This document shows positions 35,727 to 47,700 of a DNA stretch of 64,000 nucleotides, piece by piece (position 1 is the stretch's first letter; every line of letters begins with the position of its first letter). Position numbers and translations under genes: made by a program. Source of the stretch: Cristatella mucedo (lineage: Eukaryota > Bryozoa > Phylactolaemata > Cristatellidae); contig WPIO01000011.1 in assembly GCA_009760855.2 (NCBI GenBank), positions 541,501 through 605,500 of the forward strand. The letters run 5' to 3'. The notes beneath the pieces were generated by a model. The model searched no databases. It was not told the origin of the DNA and worked only from the letters and a program-made list of their open reading frames with translations.

Positions 35727-38700
35727 GTAAGTACGCCGCATGCCTTCCGAAACTTGACAAATTAATGACTCGGCGCTTAGCCGATACGTCTCGAGCCGGC
35801 CGCCTGCTGCCAGCCTCTGAGGGTTCCTTCTCTGAACTTCCATTGCTCGCCACTGTGCGAGCCGCTGCAGATGGCAGAAGTCAGGCGTGAACTTCGCCCG
35901 ACCGACGACCGTGAATCTTGCCCGAGGCATGCGAATAGAGGAGCGAGTCGAGCAAATGTCGAGTCTCGCCACAAGGCGAGTTACCCTGAACGGCGCAGAA
36001 TGCTGACGTTCAATCGCTGGTAGACCCCCGATCCCTCTCGATTTGACAAATAGTAGCTACTAGGCTCCGATCAGCTTCGAAGCTCGAGTAGCAGCGGCGT
36101 CTATCCAGGCGCCTGTAATTTCGCTTCCGGAGAGTCGTGAGAGTCAAAGCCCCCTCCTACCCCGGATGTTGGAAATCCCTCGGAGGGACAGCGACTAAAT
36201 GCACCGACGCAGCTACAGCTCGCGTCGAACGAAAAATGTAAGCGATTTGTATCCACCAGTCACTATCCACCTCCGGCCCCAAGAAAGCACCGAGCGCAGG
36301 CGAGTGAGCGTGGCATTGGGCTAGCACACAAGCGTTTTCAGATGGAAGGCGTGGCACGGACATTGGAGGCGGGGCTAATGTGGGTGGTTGAGGTGGCTTT
36401 GGGGGCGGTGGCTGTGGCCTAACGGTCATCAACTGCCAAAGCAACGCTCAGGTAGCTCAAGGTATAGAAGCAACTAACTTGTTCGTCGACTCTTCTGCGG
36501 TCGCACATTCGTAGAGGTTTGCTAAAAAGGTTGACTAATGGTGTAAGCTGAACATCAAACTTAAACAGGCGGTCGCCATCACTCTACGGTCGTTCTATAC
36601 GGTTAAAATTAGATGAATGACCACTGTACCTTTAAAGAAAAAGAAATTATTTGGAATAGTAGTTGATTCAAGTTATCAGCGATTAAGCTAGTTGGATTTT
36701 CAGAGCTCACACACTCTGCTTGGCGAGGTTATATTTGGCAGCCAGATAACGACCCTGAGCGAATTGCCAGGCGAGTCATGCAATTTTGAAAAATAATCCA
36801 CGTTTAGGGATAAATGGTTTGATGCTGCATTTGTGTGTGTGTGTGTGTGTGTGTGTTTGTGTATGTCTGTGTGTGTGTGCGTCTGTTTGTGTCTGTGTGT
36901 GTGTGTGTCTGTGTGTGTCTGTGTGTGTCTGTGTGTGTGTCTGTGTGTGTCTCTGAGTGTCTCTGTGTGTGTCTCTGTGTGTTCTCTCGCTGGGCACTCA
37001 GAGGATTCTTTGAGTAAGCACCGCTTTACAGCACGACACTCGCGAAAAGCACGAAAAGAGTTCACCTCGAAAAGCAAGACCTAAAAAGTGCCAATGTGAC
37101 CCACAGTGAGTTGGAATCAATCAAACAGCCAGTCCTTATTCGGGAGTCTCTGAGGTCGCTTCCGAGTCTTCATCCGAAATGTAGATCAAGAAAACGTTCG
37201 CCTTAGTTAATATAAGACTGCTTGGAGGAGACACGCCCTTCCACAGCAGAACGACAGAACGACGGGAGCTTGCTCGGACAGCTGCTAGAATCCGCTCTCC
37301 CTGAGCTTGAAATCGGCTTGCGATTTATTCTTAGCACAATATAAAGAATAATAATAATATTTACATCAACAAAATATTCCCATAGCGTCCTAAGAGAACT
37401 GAATCTCTTTTGTTGCACTTAAATATGCTGAAAAGGAGCACATTAATTTTTAGCTAATTGAGTGCACAATCAATTCAATTTAAGCACACACATGCCAAGC
37501 GCAAAAAGTACCTTTCCCCCTACCGATGGAGCAAATGATGTGAGAAAAAGATGGGTTTAGGCTTCTTTTTTTAAGTCGGGGTAGTCGTAACGTCAGTAAA
37601 AAGTGAGCACGCGGCTTTGGGAGTGCAACAACTGAGCAACTGTAGTTTTGATATTCAAAGATTTGAGATGGGTTAGAAACACAGAAGAACGATTAATGTA
37701 ACCACTTGATTTAGAAATTGCATTTACTTCTAGATATCCGCAGCATTCAATATCTGAACCTGCGAAGGCGTGTTTACTTTTTGATATGCTTGTTAGAGGA
37801 TGTTGAGTTTGTTAGTATAAAGAAATATTAAAAATGCAAAGAGAAATTGTGTATGTGCTTTTCCGGTTGCCAATAGCGTTGTAAATAACCCTCTCTAGAA
37901 TAACAACAAACTACTGGCGTTCATTTTGTTTACCCCACTTTCCAGAAGAACGGCTTTAACAGTCTAAGATCAAGTTATGGTTCTACTAGTCAGCTGCGAA
38001 GTAACATGTTTCTTGGGCCGGCAATTGCACTTCGTGTCTAAGATGGCGAGAACTCCGGTCGCGAAATATGAATACACTATTCGTTTGCATAGTGCCCGAA
38101 GAGAACGTACTAACTATTTACTTACACCTCGTACAAACCTCAATTCCTTTGGAGACCGTGCATTTAGTCCGTATGCTCTCACAGCCTGGAACTCACTACC
38201 AACTTTCGTCACGACATCCCCTGACTTGACCACGTTTAAAAAGAAATTAAAAATGCATCTAGTTATGACAGTATTTAGCGGGTGTGACAGCCCTCCGAAC
38301 GACCTGTCGTAGGGCTGGGTAGCTCGACTGAGCAACATACCTGCCGGCTCAAACACCAAAACCTGTATTACAAACCACGTCGGCCAAGCCCAAGTCTTCA
38401 CACTCAAGACGGCTGCCGCCATTGAGATCTCTAGCCTTCCCCTTTTCGTTGAACACCTTCGGCAGCCCTAATATTCTCTTGTATCCCATGCATGCGTTGT
38501 TTTTCGCACTGTCGGGCTATTGTTCGTTCAGAACCCACTCGACAGCTGGCGGCATTTATGGTAAACGGATGTCCCTAAAGATGCCGCTAATAAAAAAAAA
38601 TGCTAGCTGATTCAACAGCCCCTTTTGTATCGTGACAGAAGAGCCTTTACAGCTATGACCACCGCTTGCAGCGGCGATAAAGAATCACCCACCGCAGGAA

Positions 38701-41700
38701 TCGAACCCACGACCTCGGGCCGATCCGCCGAGTCCTCAAATCGCGCCTGCTGCTCGGTCCTCCGCTGGAAGCGCTCAGTCAGAGAAGCGGCTGTGCTTGT
38801 AGGGGAGCGACTGCTCGACATCCCCTGCAAGGTTTGCCGCGACAGAAGCTCGGGAAAGCACTACGGCGTCTTCACTTGCGACGGTGAGTTCGCTTCGGCC
38901 GCGTTGCTGAAACAGCGAGCGCATTTGCCGCACTTGTCCTGGCCCCGAACGCATGGAGGAGCCAACCCAGGCCTCCGAGTTACACGACCTCTCTGCTGCG
39001 TGTCCTCCTGAAGCCGAGTACATCGCTACTGCAACCAATAATAGCGCTACGGGTGGCGGCGTTGCCCTTAGCCCAATCTACGACAGGGTCATTTACTTTA
39101 ACTTCGGTGGCGGTCCGTTTACACCAAGTCGCGCCGGGTAACGCCGAAGCCGACAGTCCCCGATAGCTAGTAACGCCGTCTATAGCTCCACCAAGCCGAA
39201 CGGGCCAAGTCGGCGTTACGCAGGAGAATTTCCTATGGCGTACTCAGAGCTTTGGCGGCTTGCGGTACGTATACGGCAGCCGAAAGACTTTATTTCACGC
39301 CACGAAGAGAACGTGAGAAGCGCAGTGGAGTCAGGAGGGCAGTCAAAGAGGTGAGCAGCGTGCAAGTAACGGAAGCTCCTGAAAGCGCCGGAAAGGATGC
39401 GCAGGCAGTCCGCAGCAGGACAGCTTATGTCGCTGCGACGGAGATGGTCACGCGACCTCCACAGTCTAGGACATGCGGAGTAAAAGCTTCTGTCGCCAAC
39501 TACCCCTAAGCGCAGGAACTGCACTTCTCTAGACAAATCTGGTCATCGAGACCTCAACTTCGGCCGAGAAATGCACGCCAGTGGGCGCCCATTGCTATCT
39601 TGGCCTCACCGACGCGCTTGGGTCAACCGTGACAATCGTGAATGTACTGGACTTAATCGCAGCCGTCGAGCGTCCGCTGGAGCGTAATAACCGGGCACCT
39701 CCTGGACGCAAAGGAACGGCGGCGAGCGGGCTTTTGAAGTACCGACAGCGCGCGCGACGGCTGCATTCCTCGGCAATTTGGCTCCCAGCAGCCGACCACC
39801 GAACCGCACGCACCTCTTGACCGGATTCGCCCGGCGACCGCCGCCGCCGCTGCCGGTCGATGGCTGTCAATAAACGCGGCTAATCAGCAACTTAATTGCG
39901 TGACGGCACGCTCAGCAGGAGCTGCCGCCGCCACCGAAAGAGAACCGTGCGCAGCTCGGTCACGGACAGTCATTACACGACTGCGACTCCTCGCTCTGGC
40001 TCGACATGTGAAGTCTGGCGAGGTTCGAGCAGGGCGCGGGAAGAATCGCTCCGCACACGCCCATCGGCCGTGCGTCACGCGATCTCGGATGTGCGTCACG
40101 TGATCACGACCGTGCTCTGCGTGATCACAACCGTGCGTCACGTGATTACGTGCGTGCACGTTTGTGTGTGTGTGTGTGTGCGCGCGCGTGCGCTCGCATG
40201 CGAGAGCGTGCCCCCACACGCATCGGCCGGGATCGAGTGCTCCCAAAGCCTGAAACTCCCACTCGACTTTCGTCAGAACATCCCCTGACTTGACCACATT
40301 TAAAAAGAACTTAAAAACACACCTACTTAGGACAGCATTTATTGGGTCCCTGTGATTCGTCTTTCATGTGCTTATGCGTGCTGACACTGTGCATGCTGCC
40401 ACTAACCACATTTGCATGCCGACCCTGTGCAAGTCACCGCTAAACATGTTATTCATGTTGCTTATCAAGCATGATCTTACTCACCATTTAATTGCGTTTC
40501 CCTGTGCAGCAGATGTAAAGCATCTAGAAAGAGATTGAGTTCTCTGAGATCACTTTATCAAGTGCATTATTATTATTATTATTATCTAGCGAAATCTCGG
40601 ATATTGGCCCTCGCAGATGGCATGCGCTCGGGTACGCTCGCTCACTGCCCCATCCCGTTGGCCGAGCTTCTTCCTGGTAGCCCGACCGAGAGGACGCGCG
40701 TGCGTGAAAACGATCCAGTGCGAAAGTGAGCGCGGGTATATCCATAAGCGTAAAGGCTGGTATGCGACTGCACTCGTATTTCAAAGCACTGTGCTTATGC
40801 GTGCTGACACTGTGCATGCTGCCACTAACCACACTTGCATGCTGACCCTGTGCACGTCACCCCTAACCGTGTTATTCATGTTTATCAAGCATGATACCAC
40901 TCACCCTTCGACCGTGTTTTCTTTGCAGCAAATTTAAAGTGCCTAGAAATAGATCGAGTTCTCTGAGGCGCTGTATTAAGTGCATTACTATTAATAGTAT
41001 TTCATAGCTTTTTATCTTTCGACGCCAAATTTCCACAGCGGACCTCCGTTGCATTAAACACGCCGTTGCGCCGAAAGCAATTTATATCGTTGCACTATCT
41101 TCGCGCCGGTACGAAGAATATCAAGAATATGCTGTCGCACGCACGCGTTTTGTTCGAAGGCAAACCTTGGCACGAGTCATCACCGCGTGTGAAAATTTGG
41201 GTTAGGGCATACGTGAACTACTCCAGTTGCCACTGCGTGCCGTGCTCGCGATAACGCGATGCGGCTCGCTAGTAACAGCCACGCGCAGCAACGCGCGAAA
41301 TTCCGCAGCGGGAACTAGCCACCACAAGGCAATTGGTCGTGCGGCGTTGTCGCTGTTCCTATTTTGAGTCGCTTCCTCGCTAATTTAGCATGTTTCAAAG
41401 AGCATTTTAGCTTAGTTAGAAACGAGCGCGTTCTATCAAGGATTGGGCCCTCGGTGCATTTTCGTCCTACGGAGAAGCCTGCTTGGAAGGTCCAAGGAAG
41501 CGTGCGCTGGGTGGGCGCTATTTCTAAAGAACGCCGCCGAGCGCACGTCGGATGTTAAAGTCACGTTAGTAACGGCGTCGCACCACGCGCATGCGTCTGG
41601 CTGCCAGTTTCCGACAGTCTTTTCGTAAATGTGAAGCACCGCACAGAGATTATGTTCTCTTTTAGCACTATGCAAATGTATTATATATATATATATATAT

Positions 41701-44700
41701 AAAGGCAAGAGTTTCGCACGCTAAGAGAGTCGAACTGTCCACGAAGCGTGGTTCTACGCACGGCACGGGCTAAATGAGCAAACAAATGCTGCCGGCCGGT
41801 GGAAAAGAGAGGTCACCTCGTTTTTTCTCGTAAAGCGCCTAGAAAGAGATTGAGTCTCTGAGGGCGCTTTATCAAGTGCATTATTATTATTATTATTATT
41901 ATTATGGCACCCCTCCGACGACTTCCGGCAGCGCTCGGGATCTCGCCTCGGTCACCCTTGAGCGTGCTTCGGCGTGCGGATCGATGCGTGTGCAGCTGCA
42001 CCACCGCTGCTTTCCTTCGTGCTGCTAGCCGCGCGACTTCTGTCGGTCCGCTGCTAGGCGGGCTCGACGGGAGACTTCTAGGCGCTTGTAGGAGCTGCGG
42101 AAGCGACGGCCGATGAAAGCCATTGGCAGCCGCCCTTTTTCCGCTCTTAGGATGTTCAGGATTCTTCAAGAGAAGCATACACAAGGGCCGGAACTATGCT
42201 TGCAAAGCGCAGGGCGACAGAAGAGGTCAGTGCCCAATAGACAAGACTCATCGGAACCAGTGCCGAGCATGTCGCCTGAAGAAATGCTTCGAAGCCAACA
42301 TGAATAAGGAAGGTAGGGCACGCAAAGATTGGGCTGCTCAGGGCGCCCCGCGGGTGCCAGGGACGCTAGGGGCGGATGTGGGCGGGAGGGGCGGGTGGGG
42401 CGGGTAAAGAGCAGTTGACGTCTGGACGTCGCGCCGGCACAGGCGGGCTGCATTCCCTCTTAAAAAAAAATCCTAGCTGATTAAACAGCCTCTTTTTGTA
42501 TAGCGACAGAAGAGCCTTTACGGCTATCACCACCGCTTGCAGTGGCGATAAAGGATCGCCCACTGCAGGAATCGAACCCACGACCTCGGGACCAAGGTCG
42601 TGAAAGCAACCACCTTACCTAGTGTGCCATCACGGCTCACCGTCTTTTGAGCCGGTGCACGCTGCCAGCCGGACACTGCGATCGGTTGCTTTCTGTTAGC
42701 TACGGGTTTAACTACCTTGACAGATTCAAGGCCAGCGGATTTAACCTTCTACAGATACGTAGTGGTCGAAGAGTCCAAGCGGCTGTGCCCAACGCTCGCC
42801 GCTGCCAATGCAGCATTGCCAGCTGCGAGCGAAACTTCACTTCGGTCTCTGCAGCGTAGCTATTTTGCAATTTCGCCGAGCCGCCGTTCCTGCTCGTAGC
42901 AGCTCCGAATTCACGGACAGCTACAGATGAGCGACATCTTTTCGATATACCGATTTGGCTATTGCAACCGGGCGCGCCGCCGCGATGCGACGCTTCGAAG
43001 CGCTGCCCGAGCGCCGCTCTCCCTGCAGCCGTGCAGCACGAGAGGGGGCCTCGAAAGCCCAAGTCGACGTCGGACGGTCACCAGCTGGAGGCGTCCGGCA
43101 ATCGATCTTCGGCGCCGAGCTCCGCTAGCGACACCAAGCCGCCCGTCGTTTCGCGAGAGGCCGCCGCCGCCACAGGAGATAGCTCGCGCCTGTCGGCCAC
43201 TCTGCAGCAGCAGGCCTTCCAGGCCGGGTTCACGCACTCGCTCCTGCTCGCCGAGCACTATCAGGAGCTGTCCATCCGCTCCGAGATGGACGGCCTAGTG
43301 CGAGCCGGCGACGGTCTTCGAGACGTCGCTTCTCGCTTGCTCGTCAGCGTCGTGAATTGGATTCGACACGTTCCGTCATTCAGGATATTGCCCACCAGCG
43401 ATCAGGTAGGTGCGAAGCTTCGTAAGACCTAAGCATACAAAAATACTACAGTCGAGCTAGGCTAATAATTTCTGAGGGATCCGAGCAGTCCCCCTATTCC
43501 TATGCTAAAACAAACCAGTCTTTTTGAAGGTCACGTCGCCGGGAGGTGGGGGGGTTTGAACTAAAGCCAAGGTGTGGCAAAACACCGCAAGAGCATTGAA
43601 TATCTATCCGTGCGTTCTGCAACTCACTGCAAGAGGAGCAATAAACTACGAGTTAATGACATTGAGTCTATCCGGCAGAGACGAGCATGCGAAAGCACAC
43701 AAGACACACTGGGCCACCCGTTAGTAGGGACTCTTTTAGTAGCATGCACTGAATCGTGCACACGCACGCTGGCAAGGCACACAGGAACAAAAAAGACGAG
43801 TTTACTGGGGCACAGGTCGGCCCTAAGCAGAACGGAGGTGTCCTTGGCTGAGACTTCAATCATGCAAATTCAACCTTTTTAGCGGCAGAAGCTGAAAGCA
43901 AGCTCCCGACTTCTCGCGCATACGAATGCGATCACCAAAGCTTGTCAATTTAGTTCAAGCAGCGTTGAGATGACTTGAAGCTGAGGAGCGAGTAGTGCAA
44001 GAGCACAACGTAGAAGCATGGAGGTCGGATAAGTAGGCTGTTGAAAGAATCGAATGAAGCGCCTGTAATACCAGAGAAAGGATCTTGAAGTCGTTTGATG
44101 TCAATAATAAGAATAAGACACCAGTGAAGCTCTGAGAGAACTGCTGCGATGCGGCAGCTACTCAGTTGATGGCAGACCAGAATGGCGGCCAATTTTTAGA
44201 CCAGGCGCAGATGATCAAAGGCACGGGGCAGGAGTCCTGAATAAAGAGAACTGCAGCAATCCAAATGTGACGTCACGAACAAGTGACTAGTTTCTGGTGA
44301 GTCGTGGTGATTTCGATATCTATTTTGTGAGCCCATCTTATTGTGCTCCGACATTCGTGCACTGCCTTAGTCCTACCATCTTCAGGCTCACATTCAAACC
44401 CCTATTCCTATAAAAGACCACCCCCATGACCCAATATCCCCCTGCGATTGTACCCTATCGACATCTACTGTTCCCCTGTAGTAGTAAAAGTTGGCACAGA
44501 CACACTAGGGGCGAGCACACCGACGAGCACACCGCCACCTCTCCAGTGCGTCCACGTCCTAACTTCTCTCTACGTTGGGTCCGAGCTGTCTCCTGAGTCT
44601 TACCTCTGTTCACCAGCAGCAGCCAATCAAAGGTGGATTAGTGAACTACAGCTGCATACTGGCGTGCACGCAAGTCACATGCTCCCTGCTATCTAAAGAT

Positions 44701-47700
44701 GAAATGTCAAGGAAGGAAACAAAACCAAGCCAAAAGAAGATTCCCCACGGCAGGCGAAAACAAAAGCCCGAAATGTGAAGGCATTGCACGCAAGACACAG
44801 CACTCAAAAAGTAACTAGCTAAGCACATTACATCCTCATAGGTCGGCAGGTTACCGTGACGTATTCATGGGCTTCATGAGTATGCGGGCCTCCTTACAGC
44901 TGCTCACAGGATGCACACTGGAGCGAAGGCTGCTTACCGATCAGCTGCTTACTTGGGCCACAGGCTTCTCGACAGCACTTGGACATGGCCAAGCCCCCTG
45001 CTCCATCTTACACTGTAGCCCTGTGCCCCCTCTCTCCACCATTCAAGTTTCCTAGGCCTCACCTAGCCACCGGCAGGTATCACGCTATGGTCGACCATCG
45101 TTTTCAAACCTGTTTCCGTCGCCGCTCCGGGCTTCGACGAAGAGCTGACCTTCAAAGCGGCCGTCCCAACTTAATCACCGATCGTCGTCGTTGGTCGATT
45201 TCCTGCAGCCGTACTTTTAAGGCCCGCGTCCGTTTAGGCTTGAGCCGCAGGCTTGAGCCGCGTCGACGGTCGCTGCCGTCTCGGCGCCAGTCTTTTCCAA
45301 CCGTCTCCCTACCGGTCAGCGAGGCCTGGCAAACCGCTGCCATCCGTTGCTCCATCGCCGCCAGGTGCTGCCGCTTCCGGTCGCTTCTGTCGGCCCCTTC
45401 AGTCCGACCAGCGTTCACCAAACCGACATGCAGTAGCCGTGCTGTTTCCAAAGCCATACAAAGCAGTAGGTAGTCACCCTTGAGTACTTTCGCATGCAAG
45501 AGTAGGCATTCAAGGAAGAGAGGCAGATGCCTGCGCCAGTCTGACGGACTGACGTAAGCAAAGTTTGAGCCTCCACTGTAAGTTCAGTAGCCGACTTTCA
45601 AAATCGTCAACTTTGTAACCACGAAGAAGCTCGTCCCCCGGTTCAATACCAGTGGACGGTATAGTGCAGCGCTGTTAAAACACAAGCGGCCACAACTGGG
45701 TGCCAAAAGCAACAGTTTATTGTGGGCCTGCTGGTAATGGCTACGCGCCGGTGCAAGCGCTTTACGCGGCACTCACTGCACCGACGGAGTTAACTGCGTG
45801 AGAACTCCCGAAGCCCAACTATAATAAGCCACGGTACGCCTGCGTCGCTAGCGATAGTTCCGACCCCGAAGGCGGACCTCGCTAGGTGTCTGAAACGTAG
45901 TCGGTCCACATCCTGACCGCTCTTTGTCTGACCAAAGCTCCATTCTAACCCTGAGCGGATCTCACTGTCAGACTGACAACTCGCTCCGCTCCCGATTAAC
46001 TAATGTGTCCCCTACCCAATTCTGCGTCGCTAGTCCGCCCGCTACGGGTTGCTCTAGGTGCCCTAGTCAGACCCATCAAGGCAAGGGCTAGTGTAGTGGC
46101 TAGCCTGCGAGTTGCCCCAGTGCAACTTGAAAACGCTCAAGCATCGTTGCAGTCGGCCACGGCTGTCACCGGATATAACGCAGCGAAAATTTAGCACCGG
46201 TGCAGTAACAGTACGCACACTACCTATCACACCGCCACTCTTCCACACATCCGTCTCAACTGTCGCTGGGTCCTATCGCCATGCCTCTCTCTATTCATCA
46301 GCGGCAGCCAATCAAATGTCGGTTAGAGGACCGAAGCAGCATAGCACCCGGCACCCAAGCCACATCCCGGCTTCTTTGTGCTCATCTGACCATCTGTGGA
46401 TTTCACACTCCCTACAATTAAAATATTCACATCTGAGAAGTGCAAGGGGACTCGGCTGGAGCCGCACGTACGCGGTTGTTGGGTCTGCCTAACATGCCAA
46501 GCCACTGCCTCTTCTGGCCGAGAACAGTGGACTCACTTTTCAAACACAAATACAACAGTAGGGATTTAAAGCCCGTACTTTTTAGTCCTGTTTTGAAAGT
46601 CGCACGATGCACAGCTGTCTCAGTGGCTCAGTCGGTCGAGCACTGGACCTGTCAGCCCGAGGCTTTGGGATCGCTCCCTACTCAAGGCGAAGCTCTTGTT
46701 AGGCCTTCAGTCCTACTGCAGACTACGACCTCCGATCGCGACGTAATTTGCAATTACTGCTCGAAGAAAAAAATGTGCCGAATACCCCACTGCGTGACCA
46801 TCCTACCAACTTTCCCTCCTTAATGCGATTTTACGACTAGACGCTAGTCAAAGTCCAAGATCAGCTTGAACCTCAGACTAAACGACAGGTCGGTCGCCAC
46901 CAAATAGTTCTGGGCTTACAGCTGACATACAGAAAACAAGGAATACTAAGAGTAGGCTTTAAAAGGCTGTCTAAAATTCAGATCTCGCTGCAGTTTGGCA
47001 TTTGAGGATTATTGTAAATCGTCTCAATCAATTTGAGCAAAGGCCAAGTCTACATTTCGTAGGAAAATAGTTGAATCACAGTTCAGTAAACCCAAAAGTG
47101 TTGTCCTTATATTGATAATCTTCTTAAGCACTGCTCTTCACTTCGCCGAATCTTGATAGATATTCCTGAACTTCCCATCTTGGCCGAACAAGCAGACAAT
47201 TCAGTTTTTCGCGCTCAATTCCCGGAACAGTGCATACTTTACAACCGTCATCTAGATTGAAAGGCGTGCTTCGGCTACGATGCTCGAAAATAAAGCCACC
47301 TGCCTTGAGACTAGCGCCAGATGACTGCCGAAAGTCCTTACATATTTTTAACTACATCTGACCTCACATTTTAACTTGTCCAGTAATGCCGGTTAGTGTC
47401 AGCAGTGAGATTCTTATAGCTGACTACATTACGATTTTTGGTCATAACTTGGGAAGAGATCTTGGGGAGAGGACTGCGGTTGGACGGACGAGAGCAAGCA
47501 GAAGGACGGGCGAGAAAAGAACAAAGATGGCATTAGCATCTGAGGTCAGGGAAGAGATAAGGAGGGAAGATAAGGAGACATGAAGATGGTTGGGAATGAC
47601 GAACTGAGAGATATTATACGAGGAGGAAACGTCCCGAGTGGGACAGTAGTTTCTAAAATAAAAGAAAGAGCTACAGTTTCGAGTGGAACGAAAGACGGTG

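Noticed and set aside
36700-37084. Cys-Val and Thr-His repeat open frames
   Set aside because: Translation of the (TG)n tract in NR2E intron 1.
38625-39141. Overlapping open frames around NR2E exon 2
   Set aside because: They read through a SINE and a splice donor; only 38803-38883 shows receptor homology.
43624-43882. Overlapping open frames on both strands
   Set aside because: They lie in the 3' UTR of an old LINE-C copy.
46605-46680. Possible tRNA gene
   Set aside because: A and B boxes are present but the acceptor stem does not pair and a SINE-like body follows.
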